This document shows, one piece after another, positions 6,398 to 13,851 of a stretch of DNA of 22,153 nucleotides (position 1 is its first letter; each line of letters opens with the position of its first letter). The stretch spans positions 1 through 22,153 of the forward strand of contig CALABZ010000159.1 of NCBI GenBank assembly GCA_937888615.1, given 5' to 3'. The DNA is from an uncultured Lentisphaeria bacterium. GTDB lineage: Bacteria; Verrucomicrobiota; Lentisphaeria; Victivallales; Victivallaceae. The notes beneath the pieces were generated by a model. It was not told the origin of the DNA, searched no databases, and was given only the letters and a program-made list of their open reading frames with translations. The position numbers and the translations under genes were made by a program.

Positions 6398-8698
6398 ATG
6401 ACGATATTGATTTCATTGATTGTAATCATCCCGCTGGCGGTAATTCTGGGAGCGGCGTTTTATTCGCGCAAATATGTGCGGGATGTGGCCGACTACCTGG
6501 CGTCGGGGCGCGTGGCGGGACGTTATGTAATCAGTGTCGGTGATTTGAGCTCGGGACTTTCGGTCATTACACTGGTGGCGCTGTGCGAACAGAATTACCA
6601 GTGCGGCATGGCGATGGGGTTTTGGAATTCACTGACGATGCCGCTTGCGGTATTTATGTCGTTGACCGGTTACTGCGTGTATCGGTTCCGGCAGACCCGG
6701 TGTTTGTCGGCGGGGCAGTTTTTTGAGCTGCGCTACAGTCGTTCGTTTCGTATTGTGGCGTCGATCATCCGTACACTGGCGGAGATGGTGACCAATGCGA
6801 TCGGGCCGGCGGTGGCGGTGCGTTTCTTTATTTATTTTCTGGGGATTCCGCACAAGATTTCGTTCCTCGGACTTCAGGTCCCGGCGTATGGGATTCTGGT
6901 GGCGATATTGTTGATCCTGGCGTTGGGGATTATCTGGTCGGCGGGACGGATTTCATTGCTGATCACCGACTCGATACAGGGCATCATCAGCTATCCGGTG
7001 TTTGTTATTTTCACGGTATTCGTGCTGACCAATATTTCGTGGTTCGGCGACGTGGCGCCGGTGATGCTTGACCGTGCTCCTGGCGAAAGTTTCCTGAATC
7101 CGATGGATATCAAAGAACTGCGCGATTTCAACATTTTCGCGCTGATCGTAACCATGACAGCCTCGGTGTTGAACCGGGCCGCCTGGATCGGTAACGACAC
7201 CACCAATTCCGGCCGTACTCCGCACGAACAGAAAATGGCCGGCATTCTCGGAACCTGGCGCAATGGTTTCGCCCAGACCATGATGATCCTGATCGGTATT
7301 TTTGTGATTACCTTTATGCTTGGAAACCGTTTTGCCGGAGAAGCCCATGAAGTACGCCGCAGCCTGACCGGCAAGGTAGCCGGCGAAGTGATTGGCCGTG
7401 AAGACGTTCGCGGCAGAATCAACGACAATGTCACCGCGCTCTCCATACCCGACCATATCATCGGCAGGGATGCGCCGTATTCGCGCAAGCATAACCCGGA
7501 TATCGCGTTCCTCGACGCCGCTTATGCAGCCATTCAGGACGAAAAAGTCGAAAACGGCAATGCCATATTTCAGGAATTCCGTTCGCTTTATTACCAGATG
7601 ATGATGCCGACGCTGCTGCGCAAAGTTTTTCCGCCGGTCCTGATCGGCATTTTCACTTTGTTGATGATCATGCTGTTGTTGTCCACCGACGACTCGCGCA
7701 TTTTCAATGCTTCCAGCACCATTGTTCAGGACATTATCATGCCGTTCCGGAAAACCCCGTTAACCATAAAGCAGCATATAAAGTATCTGAGATTCTGTTC
7801 GTTGGCCGTGACGGTGTTTTTCTTTGTGGTATCGTTGTTTTTTGCGCAGCTGGATTACATCAACATGTTTGTGATTATTATGTGCGCGGTGTGGCTGGGG
7901 GCGGCTGGACCGATCATGGTGGGCGGTCTTTATACGAAATTCGGCACGACCTGCGGTGCATGGTGTGCGCTGATTTTCGGTTCGGGGCTGTCGATCCTGG
8001 GACTGATCTGCCAACGCGGCTGGGCCTCGCTGATTTATCCGTGGCTGGAAAGCAACGGCTTTGTCGAGCCGGTCGGCGTTTTTCTGGAAACGGTGTCGAT
8101 GCCGTTCAATCCTTACATTATCTGGACCATGGACCCGATCAAGTTTCCGATCAACTCGATGGAGATTTATTTTATGTCGATGGTGCTGGGGGTGGCGGCT
8201 TACATTATCGGTTCGCTGATTACTTACCGTGAGCCCTTTAACCTGGACCGAATGCTGCATCGCGGCATTTACAGCGAAACTGAAGTGGAACCGCCGCGGT
8301 CCGTCTGGAATTGGCGCAATTTTTACCAGAAACTCATCGGCATCACCGAGGAATACACGACCGGAGACAAGGTGATCGCCTGGAGCGTATTCGGTTGGTC
8401 GCTGATCTACGGTTTCGGCATCATGTTCTGCGGAGTGGTTGTGTGGAACATGGTCAGTCCGTGGTCGGCGGAACGGTGGGGCGTCTATTTCTTTATCACC
8501 CTGGTGGCGGCGGCGCTGGTTGTCGGTGCGATCTCGACCGTATGGTTTCTGATTGGAGGCGTGATTGATATACGGGCGTTGTTCCGGGATCTTGAGGCAC
8601 GGGCGGCCGACCCGCTCGACGATGGGCGCGTGGAAGGGCATGTATCAGTGGCGGATAAAGCACATTTTGAAGAAATTGAACACCAGAAAAAACAATAG
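6398..8698 (+). CDS. Sodium:solute symporter (SSS family), unusually long
   Basis: This 766-residue polytopic membrane protein fits the sodium:solute symporter fold. It has an N-terminal membrane helix, then DYLASGRVAGRYVISVGDLSSG like the conserved first core helix, an early RCLSAGQFFELRYS segment, and a DDSRIFNASSTIVQDII segment (S439, S440, T441) matching the sodium-2 site region. It is longer than the usual 450-600 residues. Two parts account for this: a hydrophilic insert at about 311-405, and a C-terminal extension with extra membrane helices ending in a charged tail (HFEEIEHQKKQ). It probably imports a sugar or sugar derivative with sodium. It lies 64 bases after the regulator and 14 bases before the pseudopilin gene. 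A TAAGGA ribosome binding site precedes ATG 6398. Substrate is inferred from context only. Confidence 0.88.
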   Translation: MTILISLIVIIPLAVILGAAFYSRKYVRDVADYLASGRVAGRYVISVGDLSSGLSVITLVALCEQNYQCGMAMGFWNSLTMPLAVFMSLTGYCVYRFRQTRCLSAGQFFELRYSRSFRIVASIIRTLAEMVTNAIGPAVAVRFFIYFLGIPHKISFLGLQVPAYGILVAILLILALGIIWSAGRISLLITDSIQGIISYPVFVIFTVFVLTNISWFGDVAPVMLDRAPGESFLNPMDIKELRDFNIFALIVTMTASVLNRAAWIGNDTTNSGRTPHEQKMAGILGTWRNGFAQTMMILIGIFVITFMLGNRFAGEAHEVRRSLTGKVAGEVIGREDVRGRINDNVTALSIPDHIIGRDAPYSRKHNPDIAFLDAAYAAIQDEKVENGNAIFQEFRSLYYQMMMPTLLRKVFPPVLIGIFTLLMIMLLLSTDDSRIFNASSTIVQDIIMPFRKTPLTIKQHIKYLRFCSLAVTVFFFVVSLFFAQLDYINMFVIIMCAVWLGAAGPIMVGGLYTKFGTTCGAWCALIFGSGLSILGLICQRGWASLIYPWLESNGFVEPVGVFLETVSMPFNPYIIWTMDPIKFPINSMEIYFMSMVLGVAAYIIGSLITYREPFNLDRMLHRGIYSETEVEPPRSVWNWRNFYQKLIGITEEYTTGDKVIAWSVFGWSLIYGFGIMFCGVVVWNMVSPWSAERWGVYFFITLVAAALVVGAISTVWFLIGGVIDIRALFRDLEARAADPLDDGRVEGHVSVADKAHFEEIEHQKKQ

Positions 8699-8712
8699 AA
8701 GGAGAAATGCAA

Positions 8713-9435
8713 ATGAAACAAGGAAAACAATTTACACTTATAGAACTCCTGGTTGTGATCGCGATCATCGCCATCCTCGCCGCAATGCTGCTGCCCGCGT
8801 TGAGCAAAGCACGCGAAAAAGCCCAGGCTACCAAGTGTCTCAGCAATCAGAAACAGTGCGGCACGGCACAGCGAATGTATATGGATGATTACAACGATCT
8901 TCTGTATTGCCGTGAAGCACAGGGCGGAAGCGATTACAATCCGCCGTGGGGCAAAATGATGTTCAATCAAAAATATATCTCCGGCATACAGGTGCTGCAA
9001 TGCCATAACTTCATTCTGACTCCGTCCTTCAATCCGAATGACTGGTTTCAATCCTATGCCGGGGTAGTGGTAGGCGGCGGCTATTCGCTGGTGGATTTCA
9101 AGGACAAAAACAGGACTTCGATCAAGCCCTCGGAATTATTCATGGGTGGTGACGGTGCCCGGGTTTCCGCCGCGTCGTCGCTGCCGGATTACCGTATGAG
9201 CTTTGGCAATTATGTGTCGGGGCGGTCTGTCCCGGTTTTCTGGCACGGCGGCGCCAGCAATATGTGGATGTACGACGGGCACGCCGAGCCGATTCGTTAC
9301 ACTGACATATGCGGTTGGAGCCGTTCAAAAAACAGCAAAGTGAAATACGTGAATTCCAGCTATGCCGGTTATTACTACACCTTTTCCGGCTCAATTCTCA
9401 ACAATGATTTCGCTACCAATGTAACATTACTATAA
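8713..9435 (+). CDS. Pseudopilin-like protein with prepilin N-terminus and H-X9-DG motif
   Basis: ATG 8713 is chosen because AAGGAG (8699-8704) lies 8 bases before it but only 2 bases before ATG 8707. The 240-residue product starts MKQGKQFTLIELLVVIAI, a class III prepilin signal: F7 would be the mature first residue and E11 the conserved Glu at +5, followed by a hydrophobic helix to about residue 28. The usual Gly at -1 is Gln here. Near the C-terminus, H178 followed nine residues later by D188-G189 forms the H-X9-DG motif of the family described in PVC bacteria (Planctomycetes, Verrucomicrobia, Lentisphaerae). The protein would be anchored by its N-terminal helix or assembled into a type II secretion-like pseudopilus. 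It lies between a sugar symporter and a secreted hydrolase with 11-14 base gaps, so it is part of that cassette. Its exact job is unknown. Confidence 0.9.
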   Translation: MKQGKQFTLIELLVVIAIIAILAAMLLPALSKAREKAQATKCLSNQKQCGTAQRMYMDDYNDLLYCREAQGGSDYNPPWGKMMFNQKYISGIQVLQCHNFILTPSFNPNDWFQSYAGVVVGGGYSLVDFKDKNRTSIKPSELFMGGDGARVSAASSLPDYRMSFGNYVSGRSVPVFWHGGASNMWMYDGHAEPIRYTDICGWSRSKNSKVKYVNSSYAGYYYTFSGSILNNDFATNVTLL

Positions 9436-9446
9436 AGGAGAATTCG

Positions 9447-12032
9447 ATGAGACACCTGATTGCATTATTATGTTTGATATGTGCCGCCATCCGCAGTGCG
9501 GAAATCACCAAAGTCGATTATCCGGCAAAAGTCCGTGCGGGCGATGAATTCAAACTGGTTATCGAGGCCAAGGGCGCTCCCGGCGAGACGCTGATTTACG
9601 AGTTCAATGGCGAAACACGGACGGCGCCGTCCGATATGATCTATTACCCGGCGGTGGACTATAAATCGAATTATACCACAACTGTCGATGACAACGCGGT
9701 CACCAGTACCAGCAAATATCATACGCTGTGCATGATGCCGTTCCCGCAGGATGCAAAGAAATACACCGTATGGATTCGCTACAGCGGCGGACCGATCTGT
9801 CTGCGCAGTCAGAAAAAGGAATTGAAATGGTCCTGGAAGGCTCCCGCCGGAATGGAATGGGTGAATTTCGGCAGCTTTGATGCCGGAACAATGGGGCAGA
9901 GTCTGGCGGTAATGGGGTCTCCGAAAGAACCTTTTGCTAAAGTGGAAGCCGTGATGCTGACCTCCGCGGATGTCAAAGCATTCACTCCCGGCATATACCC
10001 GCCGAATGTTTTCACCTGGCGCCCCGGCAAATCGGCAGTGGGTCAACATGAACTGAAGGTCAAGGTGAACGGCGCTGAAAAAAATGTCAAATTCGAAGTA
10101 ACCGCCGAAGACGATGCCGTCGAAAAAAATCTCACGATAGCGCCTGATCGTCAGTTCCCGCTGGAGCCCCGGCAATTGAGCGTCAATGCCGAAAACTATC
10201 CGCTTTTTGATTTTTTCAACGACCATTACCGCAAGGTGCTGGCGGATAATCCCTACGGCCTGAAATTCAATGACAAATTCATGCTTCCGCTGAAATTGAA
10301 CGAATACCCGAATCTGGCTGATACCGTTGAATTCGAGATCAATAAAAAAGTCGCCGGGCTGGCATTTCTTCTGACCGAATACTGGCAGGGGGAGGTCAAT
10401 CAGGAAGTGGCGCATTTTCAGGTCAATTATGAGGACGGGACCAGCGTCAGGATTCCGATCCGCGAGGAAATCGAAGTCTGCGGCAGTCTGCGCAACCGCA
10501 ATCCGCAGGGGGCGGTCTTCGCCGGTATCGTCAACTCCAAGTCGATCGAATACAACCTGACGATTTTGCCGTGGGTGAATCCGCATCCCGAAAAGACGGT
10601 AAAATCGCTGTTCTTTTCCAATGTTCAAACGGTTTTCAACAAAGATGAAAATAAAATCATACCGTTGAACGTAGCCAGTGTTTCATCGCAGATTCTGTTA
10701 AGCCTGATCGGGTTGTCCGACAAAGCCGATGCGGTGAGACTGGCTGCCGCCGTCAAAACCCCGCGCACACAGGATACCGGTTCTGCCGACGTCACTATTG
10801 ACTATGCCAGGACCGGCGGCAAAATTCATCCTTCTGTTTTCGGCACCAATGAAACCGGCGTCATGACCACCGATGATGCCACGTTCGATCATTACCTGAA
10901 ACGGATGAAAGAGATCAACTGCAAAAATTTTCGTTTTCACTCCGGCTGGAACCTTGAAACGGTTTATCCTGCCAAGTTGGCAAACCCCAATTACGGACCG
11001 CTGGTGAAAACAATCGATAAGCTGTACGCGGCCAATCGCGAATGGCAGGTCATGATCTGTTTCAACTACATTCCGAAATATGTGGACCCGAAGACGCCGG
11101 AAGGTCGTAAGCTTTTTGCCGCTTTGTGCGCCGACCTGGTCCGCGAACTCAATATCAAGCGCAAGCTGCACATCAAATATTGGGAAATCTATAACGAAGT
11201 GTATTTCACCAAAATCGAAGAGGACCGGGCGTTGTGGCATATGTACAACGAAGCCGCTGAAGCCATGCGCAAAGTCGACCCGTCCATTAAAATCGGCGGT
11301 TATGCTCCTTGCTGGCCGGTAGTCAGCAATATCCGCGACTTCTATGAGCATTGTCATAAGAATATCGATTTTATCAGTTATCATAAATACCTGACCGGTT
11401 CCGCGTCGACCACTACGGAATACATTATGAAGCAGACCGGTTCATTCGGCGAAGACGCCCGCAAAATCCGCGCCGTTGCCGAAGAAATAACCCCCGGCAA
11501 ACCGGTCGAACTGGCGCTGACCGAATACAATATCAATTTCAACTGGAAACCGCACGATCCGCGGCAGGGCAATTATATCGGCGCCGCCTGGTTGGCATCG
11601 GTGCTAAACCACCTGATCCGCGCCGATGTGGAAATCGCCCAGACCTGGCATTCGCGCGGCGGCGGTACCTTTGGTCTTATTTCAGGGGAAGGCGTAATCC
11701 GTCCGATGGGCGAACTGCTGGCGGTCTGCAATAACTATGTCAGCGGCGATTATGTGTGGAGCCAGAGCTCCAACGAACAGATTGAGTGTCTCGGATTTCG
11801 CAATCCGCACGCGGCCGGTTTCCTGATCGTCAATAAATCCGGCAAGTCGGTTACGGTGAAAATGTCGATATTGAATGTGCCTGCGTTCAAAGAGAGTCTC
11901 ATCATCCCGGCGGCCCGGTCCTTTGCCATTACCGAGGCGGGATTCAATGCTTCACTGACCGCGTTTCCGAAAGAAATGATACTGGCGCCCTATGAAACCC
12001 GGGTCGTTGTCAATCCGCTGATTGGGAAATAG
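9447..12032 (+). CDS. Secreted multidomain glycoside hydrolase, clan GH-A (GH39-like)
   Basis: This 861-residue protein begins with a signal peptide (MRHLIALLCLICAAIRSA, cleavage probably before EITKV). Residues about 19-240 look like two immunoglobulin-like beta regions. Residues about 260-420 resemble a jelly-roll carbohydrate-binding-like module (VAGLAFLLTEYW, then NYEDGTSVRIPIRE, then WVNPHPEKTVKSLFF). From about 449 to 760 a TIM-barrel glycosidase domain carries WEIYNEVYF with probable acid/base E584 and ALTEYN with probable nucleophile E693; the NE and TE pair 109 residues apart is the clan GH-A signature. A C-terminal beta domain follows (about 770-861). It should cleave a plant or host glycan outside the cytoplasm. 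GGAG lies 6 bases before ATG 9447. GH39 is the closest guess; GH51 or GH79-like relatives are not excluded. Confidence 0.85.
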   Translation: MRHLIALLCLICAAIRSAEITKVDYPAKVRAGDEFKLVIEAKGAPGETLIYEFNGETRTAPSDMIYYPAVDYKSNYTTTVDDNAVTSTSKYHTLCMMPFPQDAKKYTVWIRYSGGPICLRSQKKELKWSWKAPAGMEWVNFGSFDAGTMGQSLAVMGSPKEPFAKVEAVMLTSADVKAFTPGIYPPNVFTWRPGKSAVGQHELKVKVNGAEKNVKFEVTAEDDAVEKNLTIAPDRQFPLEPRQLSVNAENYPLFDFFNDHYRKVLADNPYGLKFNDKFMLPLKLNEYPNLADTVEFEINKKVAGLAFLLTEYWQGEVNQEVAHFQVNYEDGTSVRIPIREEIEVCGSLRNRNPQGAVFAGIVNSKSIEYNLTILPWVNPHPEKTVKSLFFSNVQTVFNKDENKIIPLNVASVSSQILLSLIGLSDKADAVRLAAAVKTPRTQDTGSADVTIDYARTGGKIHPSVFGTNETGVMTTDDATFDHYLKRMKEINCKNFRFHSGWNLETVYPAKLANPNYGPLVKTIDKLYAANREWQVMICFNYIPKYVDPKTPEGRKLFAALCADLVRELNIKRKLHIKYWEIYNEVYFTKIEEDRALWHMYNEAAEAMRKVDPSIKIGGYAPCWPVVSNIRDFYEHCHKNIDFISYHKYLTGSASTTTEYIMKQTGSFGEDARKIRAVAEEITPGKPVELALTEYNINFNWKPHDPRQGNYIGAAWLASVLNHLIRADVEIAQTWHSRGGGTFGLISGEGVIRPMGELLAVCNNYVSGDYVWSQSSNEQIECLGFRNPHAAGFLIVNKSGKSVTVKMSILNVPAFKESLIIPAARSFAITEAGFNASLTAFPKEMILAPYETRVVVNPLIGK

Positions 12033-12090
12033 ACGTTCTGCCGTCCGGGTTTACGCGGGAAAGCGTCACGATTACGCCTTGTGGAGTATT

Positions 12091-12133
12091 TTGCGGGATG
12101 ACGAAAAAGATACATTGTCCGGTCATCCCGCAA
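12091..12133. repeat. Perfect 12-bp inverted repeat between convergent genes (possible terminator)
   Basis: TTGCGGGATGAC (12091-12102) is followed 19 bases later by its exact reverse complement (12122-12133). It lies 58 bases after the hydrolase stop and 111 bases beyond the stop of the convergent cupin gene. The hairpin would be stable in transcripts from either strand, but no clear T-run follows on the plus strand and only a short one on the minus strand. It may stop or stabilise both transcripts. An operator role is less likely at this position. Confidence 0.5.
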
Positions 12134-12244
12134 CTGCCTCATATTTCAATAAATCTCCGTCAGTCATCGTCAATATTTTTCATATTACTTTTGACTCTAC
12201 CTTGCAATAACATCGAATAGGCATGCGTCGAGTGCGATTCGGTA

Positions 12245-12745
12245 TTACCAGTCGCGGTCCGGGGTTTCGACCTCGGCGGCATAATCGAGTTGTGGTCCTT
12301 CGCGGAAAAACTCATTGTCCACGGAATCGTGCCGCAGAATTCCGAATGCACCGGTTTTCGGGTAATGAACGACATCCGGGTAGCGGACGCTGTCGAATTC
12401 GATGTATACGAGCGGTTCATTGGCGGAGGTGTTGGCGATCTTGTGGGCGCCGCCCGGAGCCGGAGGACAGAAAATCACGTCGCCGGCCGAAATCGTTTTT
12501 TCTCCATCTTCGGTCAGCACGATGCCGTTGCCGCTGATGATGTAAAAAACCTCTTCATTTACTTCGTGGTAGTGATAGGGGAAATTGGCCTTGCCCGGCG
12601 GCAGCCGGTAAAAGTAAACGCCGCATTGGTGTCCGGCGTCCCGGGGGATGACCGGAAAACGTTCGAATTCGTCGTGTTCTCCGAATTGCGTATGGACTGG
12701 GGAAATCTGTTCCAGCCTTGTTATCTTCAACTGGTCGTCGTGCAT
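12245..12745 (-). CDS. Cupin-domain protein
   Basis: This 166-residue single-domain cupin has both family motifs. Motif 1 is PYHYHEVNEEVFYIISGNG with metal ligands H58, H60 and E64; motif 2 is GDVIFCPPAPGGAHKIAN with H101. These residues bind a divalent metal inside a small beta barrel. Cupins of this size are enzymes (isomerases, dioxygenases) or small-molecule binding proteins, and the sequence does not choose between them. ATG 12745 has AAAGGAG five bases upstream. It is the last gene of a three-gene minus-strand set, 31 bases after the DciA-like gene. It is convergent with the hydrolase gene. There is no signal peptide, so it should be cytoplasmic. Confidence 0.85.
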   Translation of the reverse strand: MHDDQLKITRLEQISPVHTQFGEHDEFERFPVIPRDAGHQCGVYFYRLPPGKANFPYHYHEVNEEVFYIISGNGIVLTEDGEKTISAGDVIFCPPAPGGAHKIANTSANEPLVYIEFDSVRYPDVVHYPKTGAFGILRHDSVDNEFFREGPQLDYAAEVETPDRDW

Positions 12746-12776
12746 GGGGGCTCCTTTCTGCCGGTCAACAACAGGG

Positions 12777-13184
12777 TTATGATTTTTTCCGGGCGCCGGG
12801 GACGAAACGGATGTCGCGGCAGTGGTTTTCGCCGAGGAGCTGGTTGATTTTGCCGAGCAGTTGGCGTTTGATCGGGCCGTTCAGTTCGCGGAGCCAGGCG
12901 CTGTGGGACACTTCCACTTCGGCGATGCCGTCGCGCAGGGTGACGGGGTCGGAAATGGCGGCAATCTGCTTGCCGGCAATCTCTGTCCAGGCTTCGCGCA
13001 GGCGAATGCCGTCTACAACTTCCGGCGAGGCGGCTTGCTGGAGAAATTTGTCGGCTAGATCACCTATTTTGACTGCTTTTTGGGTATAGGCGGCGCTTTC
13101 GGTCTTGGCACGTTCACGATCGTACCATTCCGCCAGGAGACTGCGCACAATCGTGCGGTTTTTGACTTCATCTTTCCGGGACAT
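12777..13184 (-). CDS. dciA: DUF721 / DciA-like replicative helicase loader protein
   Basis: This 135-residue protein has the DUF721 pattern: AWTEIAGKQIAAISDPVTL (about residues 65-83), then DGIAEVEVSHSAWLREL (85-101), then LLGKINQLLGE and a final DIRFVPG. DciA proteins load or activate the replicative helicase DnaB in bacteria that lack DnaC or DnaI. The lysine-rich N-terminal region (about 1-45) is predicted helical and variable, as in the family. The ribosome binding site is weak (AGGA, 11 bases upstream) and lies at the end of the preceding small gene, 17 bases away, so translation may be coupled. The symbol is given by family resemblance; helicase loading in this organism is inferred. 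Confidence 0.8.
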   Translation of the reverse strand: MSRKDEVKNRTIVRSLLAEWYDRERAKTESAAYTQKAVKIGDLADKFLQQAASPEVVDGIRLREAWTEIAGKQIAAISDPVTLRDGIAEVEVSHSAWLRELNGPIKRQLLGKINQLLGENHCRDIRFVPGARKKS

Positions 13185-13201
13185 GGGTACAGTTATCCTG
13201 T

Positions 13202-13573
13202 CTAGCCAAAATCAACGCCGAAGAACGAAATCGGCAGTAAAACGGCATCCAGCGCCAATTTAAAAGGCGCTATCCCTCCCTGAATGACATTCTTCACCCC
13301 GGGACCGAATTGACCGAACGGAGCCAACAGCGTGCATCGGACCACGCCGAGCGGGAGGTATAAAATTTCGAGGACATCCTTGCCCATTTTCAGCAAGTGG
13401 GTGCCACCGCTTTTGAGTCCGCGTAATACATAGGGGGCGGCAATCTTGGCGGCCTTGATCGCGATCGGGGCCAGAATGGCAATGGTCACCGGGTCCATGG
13501 CCTTGGCCTCTTGAACTCGGAATACCGCAAAACCGATCATAAGCACGACCAGCAGCAAAACGGTTCTTCTCAT
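13202..13573 (-). CDS. Small hypothetical secreted or membrane protein
   Basis: I do not recognise a family. The 123-residue protein begins MRRTVLLLVVLMIGFAVFRVQEAKA, a good signal peptide with an AKA cleavage site before MDPVT. The rest is rich in Ala, Ile, Leu and Gly with two or three mildly hydrophobic or amphipathic stretches (PVTIAILAPIAIKAAKIAAPYVL, and IAPFKLALDAVLLPISFFG at the end), so it may associate with the membrane. ATG 13573 is used; a TTG one codon earlier has slightly better spacing to GGAG and cannot be excluded. It leads a minus-strand set with the DciA-like and cupin genes. A candidate promoter with a TTCCGGAA palindrome in its spacer lies upstream. No function can be assigned. 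Confidence 0.7.
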   Translation of the reverse strand: MRRTVLLLVVLMIGFAVFRVQEAKAMDPVTIAILAPIAIKAAKIAAPYVLRGLKSGGTHLLKMGKDVLEILYLPLGVVRCTLLAPFGQFGPGVKNVIQGGIAPFKLALDAVLLPISFFGVDFG

Positions 13574-13607
13574 CAAACGTATGCTCCGTTGTTTCTAGAT
13601 TCTCTAC

Positions 13608-13635
13608 AATATAATCCGATTTCCGGAAAAACCAA
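13608..13635 (-). promoter_or_regulatory. Candidate promoter for the small protein-dciA-cupin set
   Basis: On the minus strand, TTGGTT (13635-13630) and TATATT (13613-13608) are separated by 16 bases. The -10 is good and the -35 weak. The spacer contains the palindrome TTTCCGGAAA, which would place a regulator directly between the two hexamers. Confidence 0.4.
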
Positions 13636-13661
13636 ATAAACTTTTGGAATAGTTCCGGAAA
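13620..13661. repeat. Two TTCCGGAA palindromes 32 bp apart (candidate operator pair)
   Basis: TTCCGGAA occurs at 13621-13628 and again at 13653-13660, 32 bp apart, close to three helical turns. The first copy extends to the 10-bp palindrome TTTCCGGAAA. One copy is inside the spacer of the candidate promoter and the other is just upstream of the -35. Both would face the same side of the DNA, as expected for cooperative binding by a dimeric regulator. No candidate regulator is encoded beside them. Confidence 0.4.
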
Positions 13662-13794
13662 TAAACAAATTTTCATTATAACCAACTGATTGTTATAGGG
13701 TTCTCGCAACTTATCAAGGAGTCGGCTGTAGCGGATATTGAAAATGACGGAGGAGGGGGCGGTGATCAGAGTGCAATCCTTCTGGAGGCAATGC

Positions 13795-13828
13795 AAAAAA
13801 AAGGCGACCCGGTTCGGGCCGCCTTTTT
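13795..13828 (-). terminator. Rho-independent terminator of transketolase
   Basis: The hairpin pairs GGCG (13803-13806) with CGCC (13820-13823) and CCCG (13808-13811) with CGGG (13815-13818), with one A/C mismatch and a three-base loop. It is flanked by A-runs on the left and T-runs on the right, so on the minus strand it ends in eight T. It lies 24 bases past the transketolase stop. The symmetric A/T flanks mean it could also act on the plus strand, but no plus-strand gene ends here. Confidence 0.88.
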
Positions 13829-13851
13829 CAGCTTTATTTTCGACAAGGGAA

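Noticed and set aside
9468..10628. Open frame of 386 codons on the minus strand inside the hydrolase gene.
   Set aside because: It is antisense to the N-terminal half of a well supported secreted hydrolase and shows no motif or ribosome binding site.
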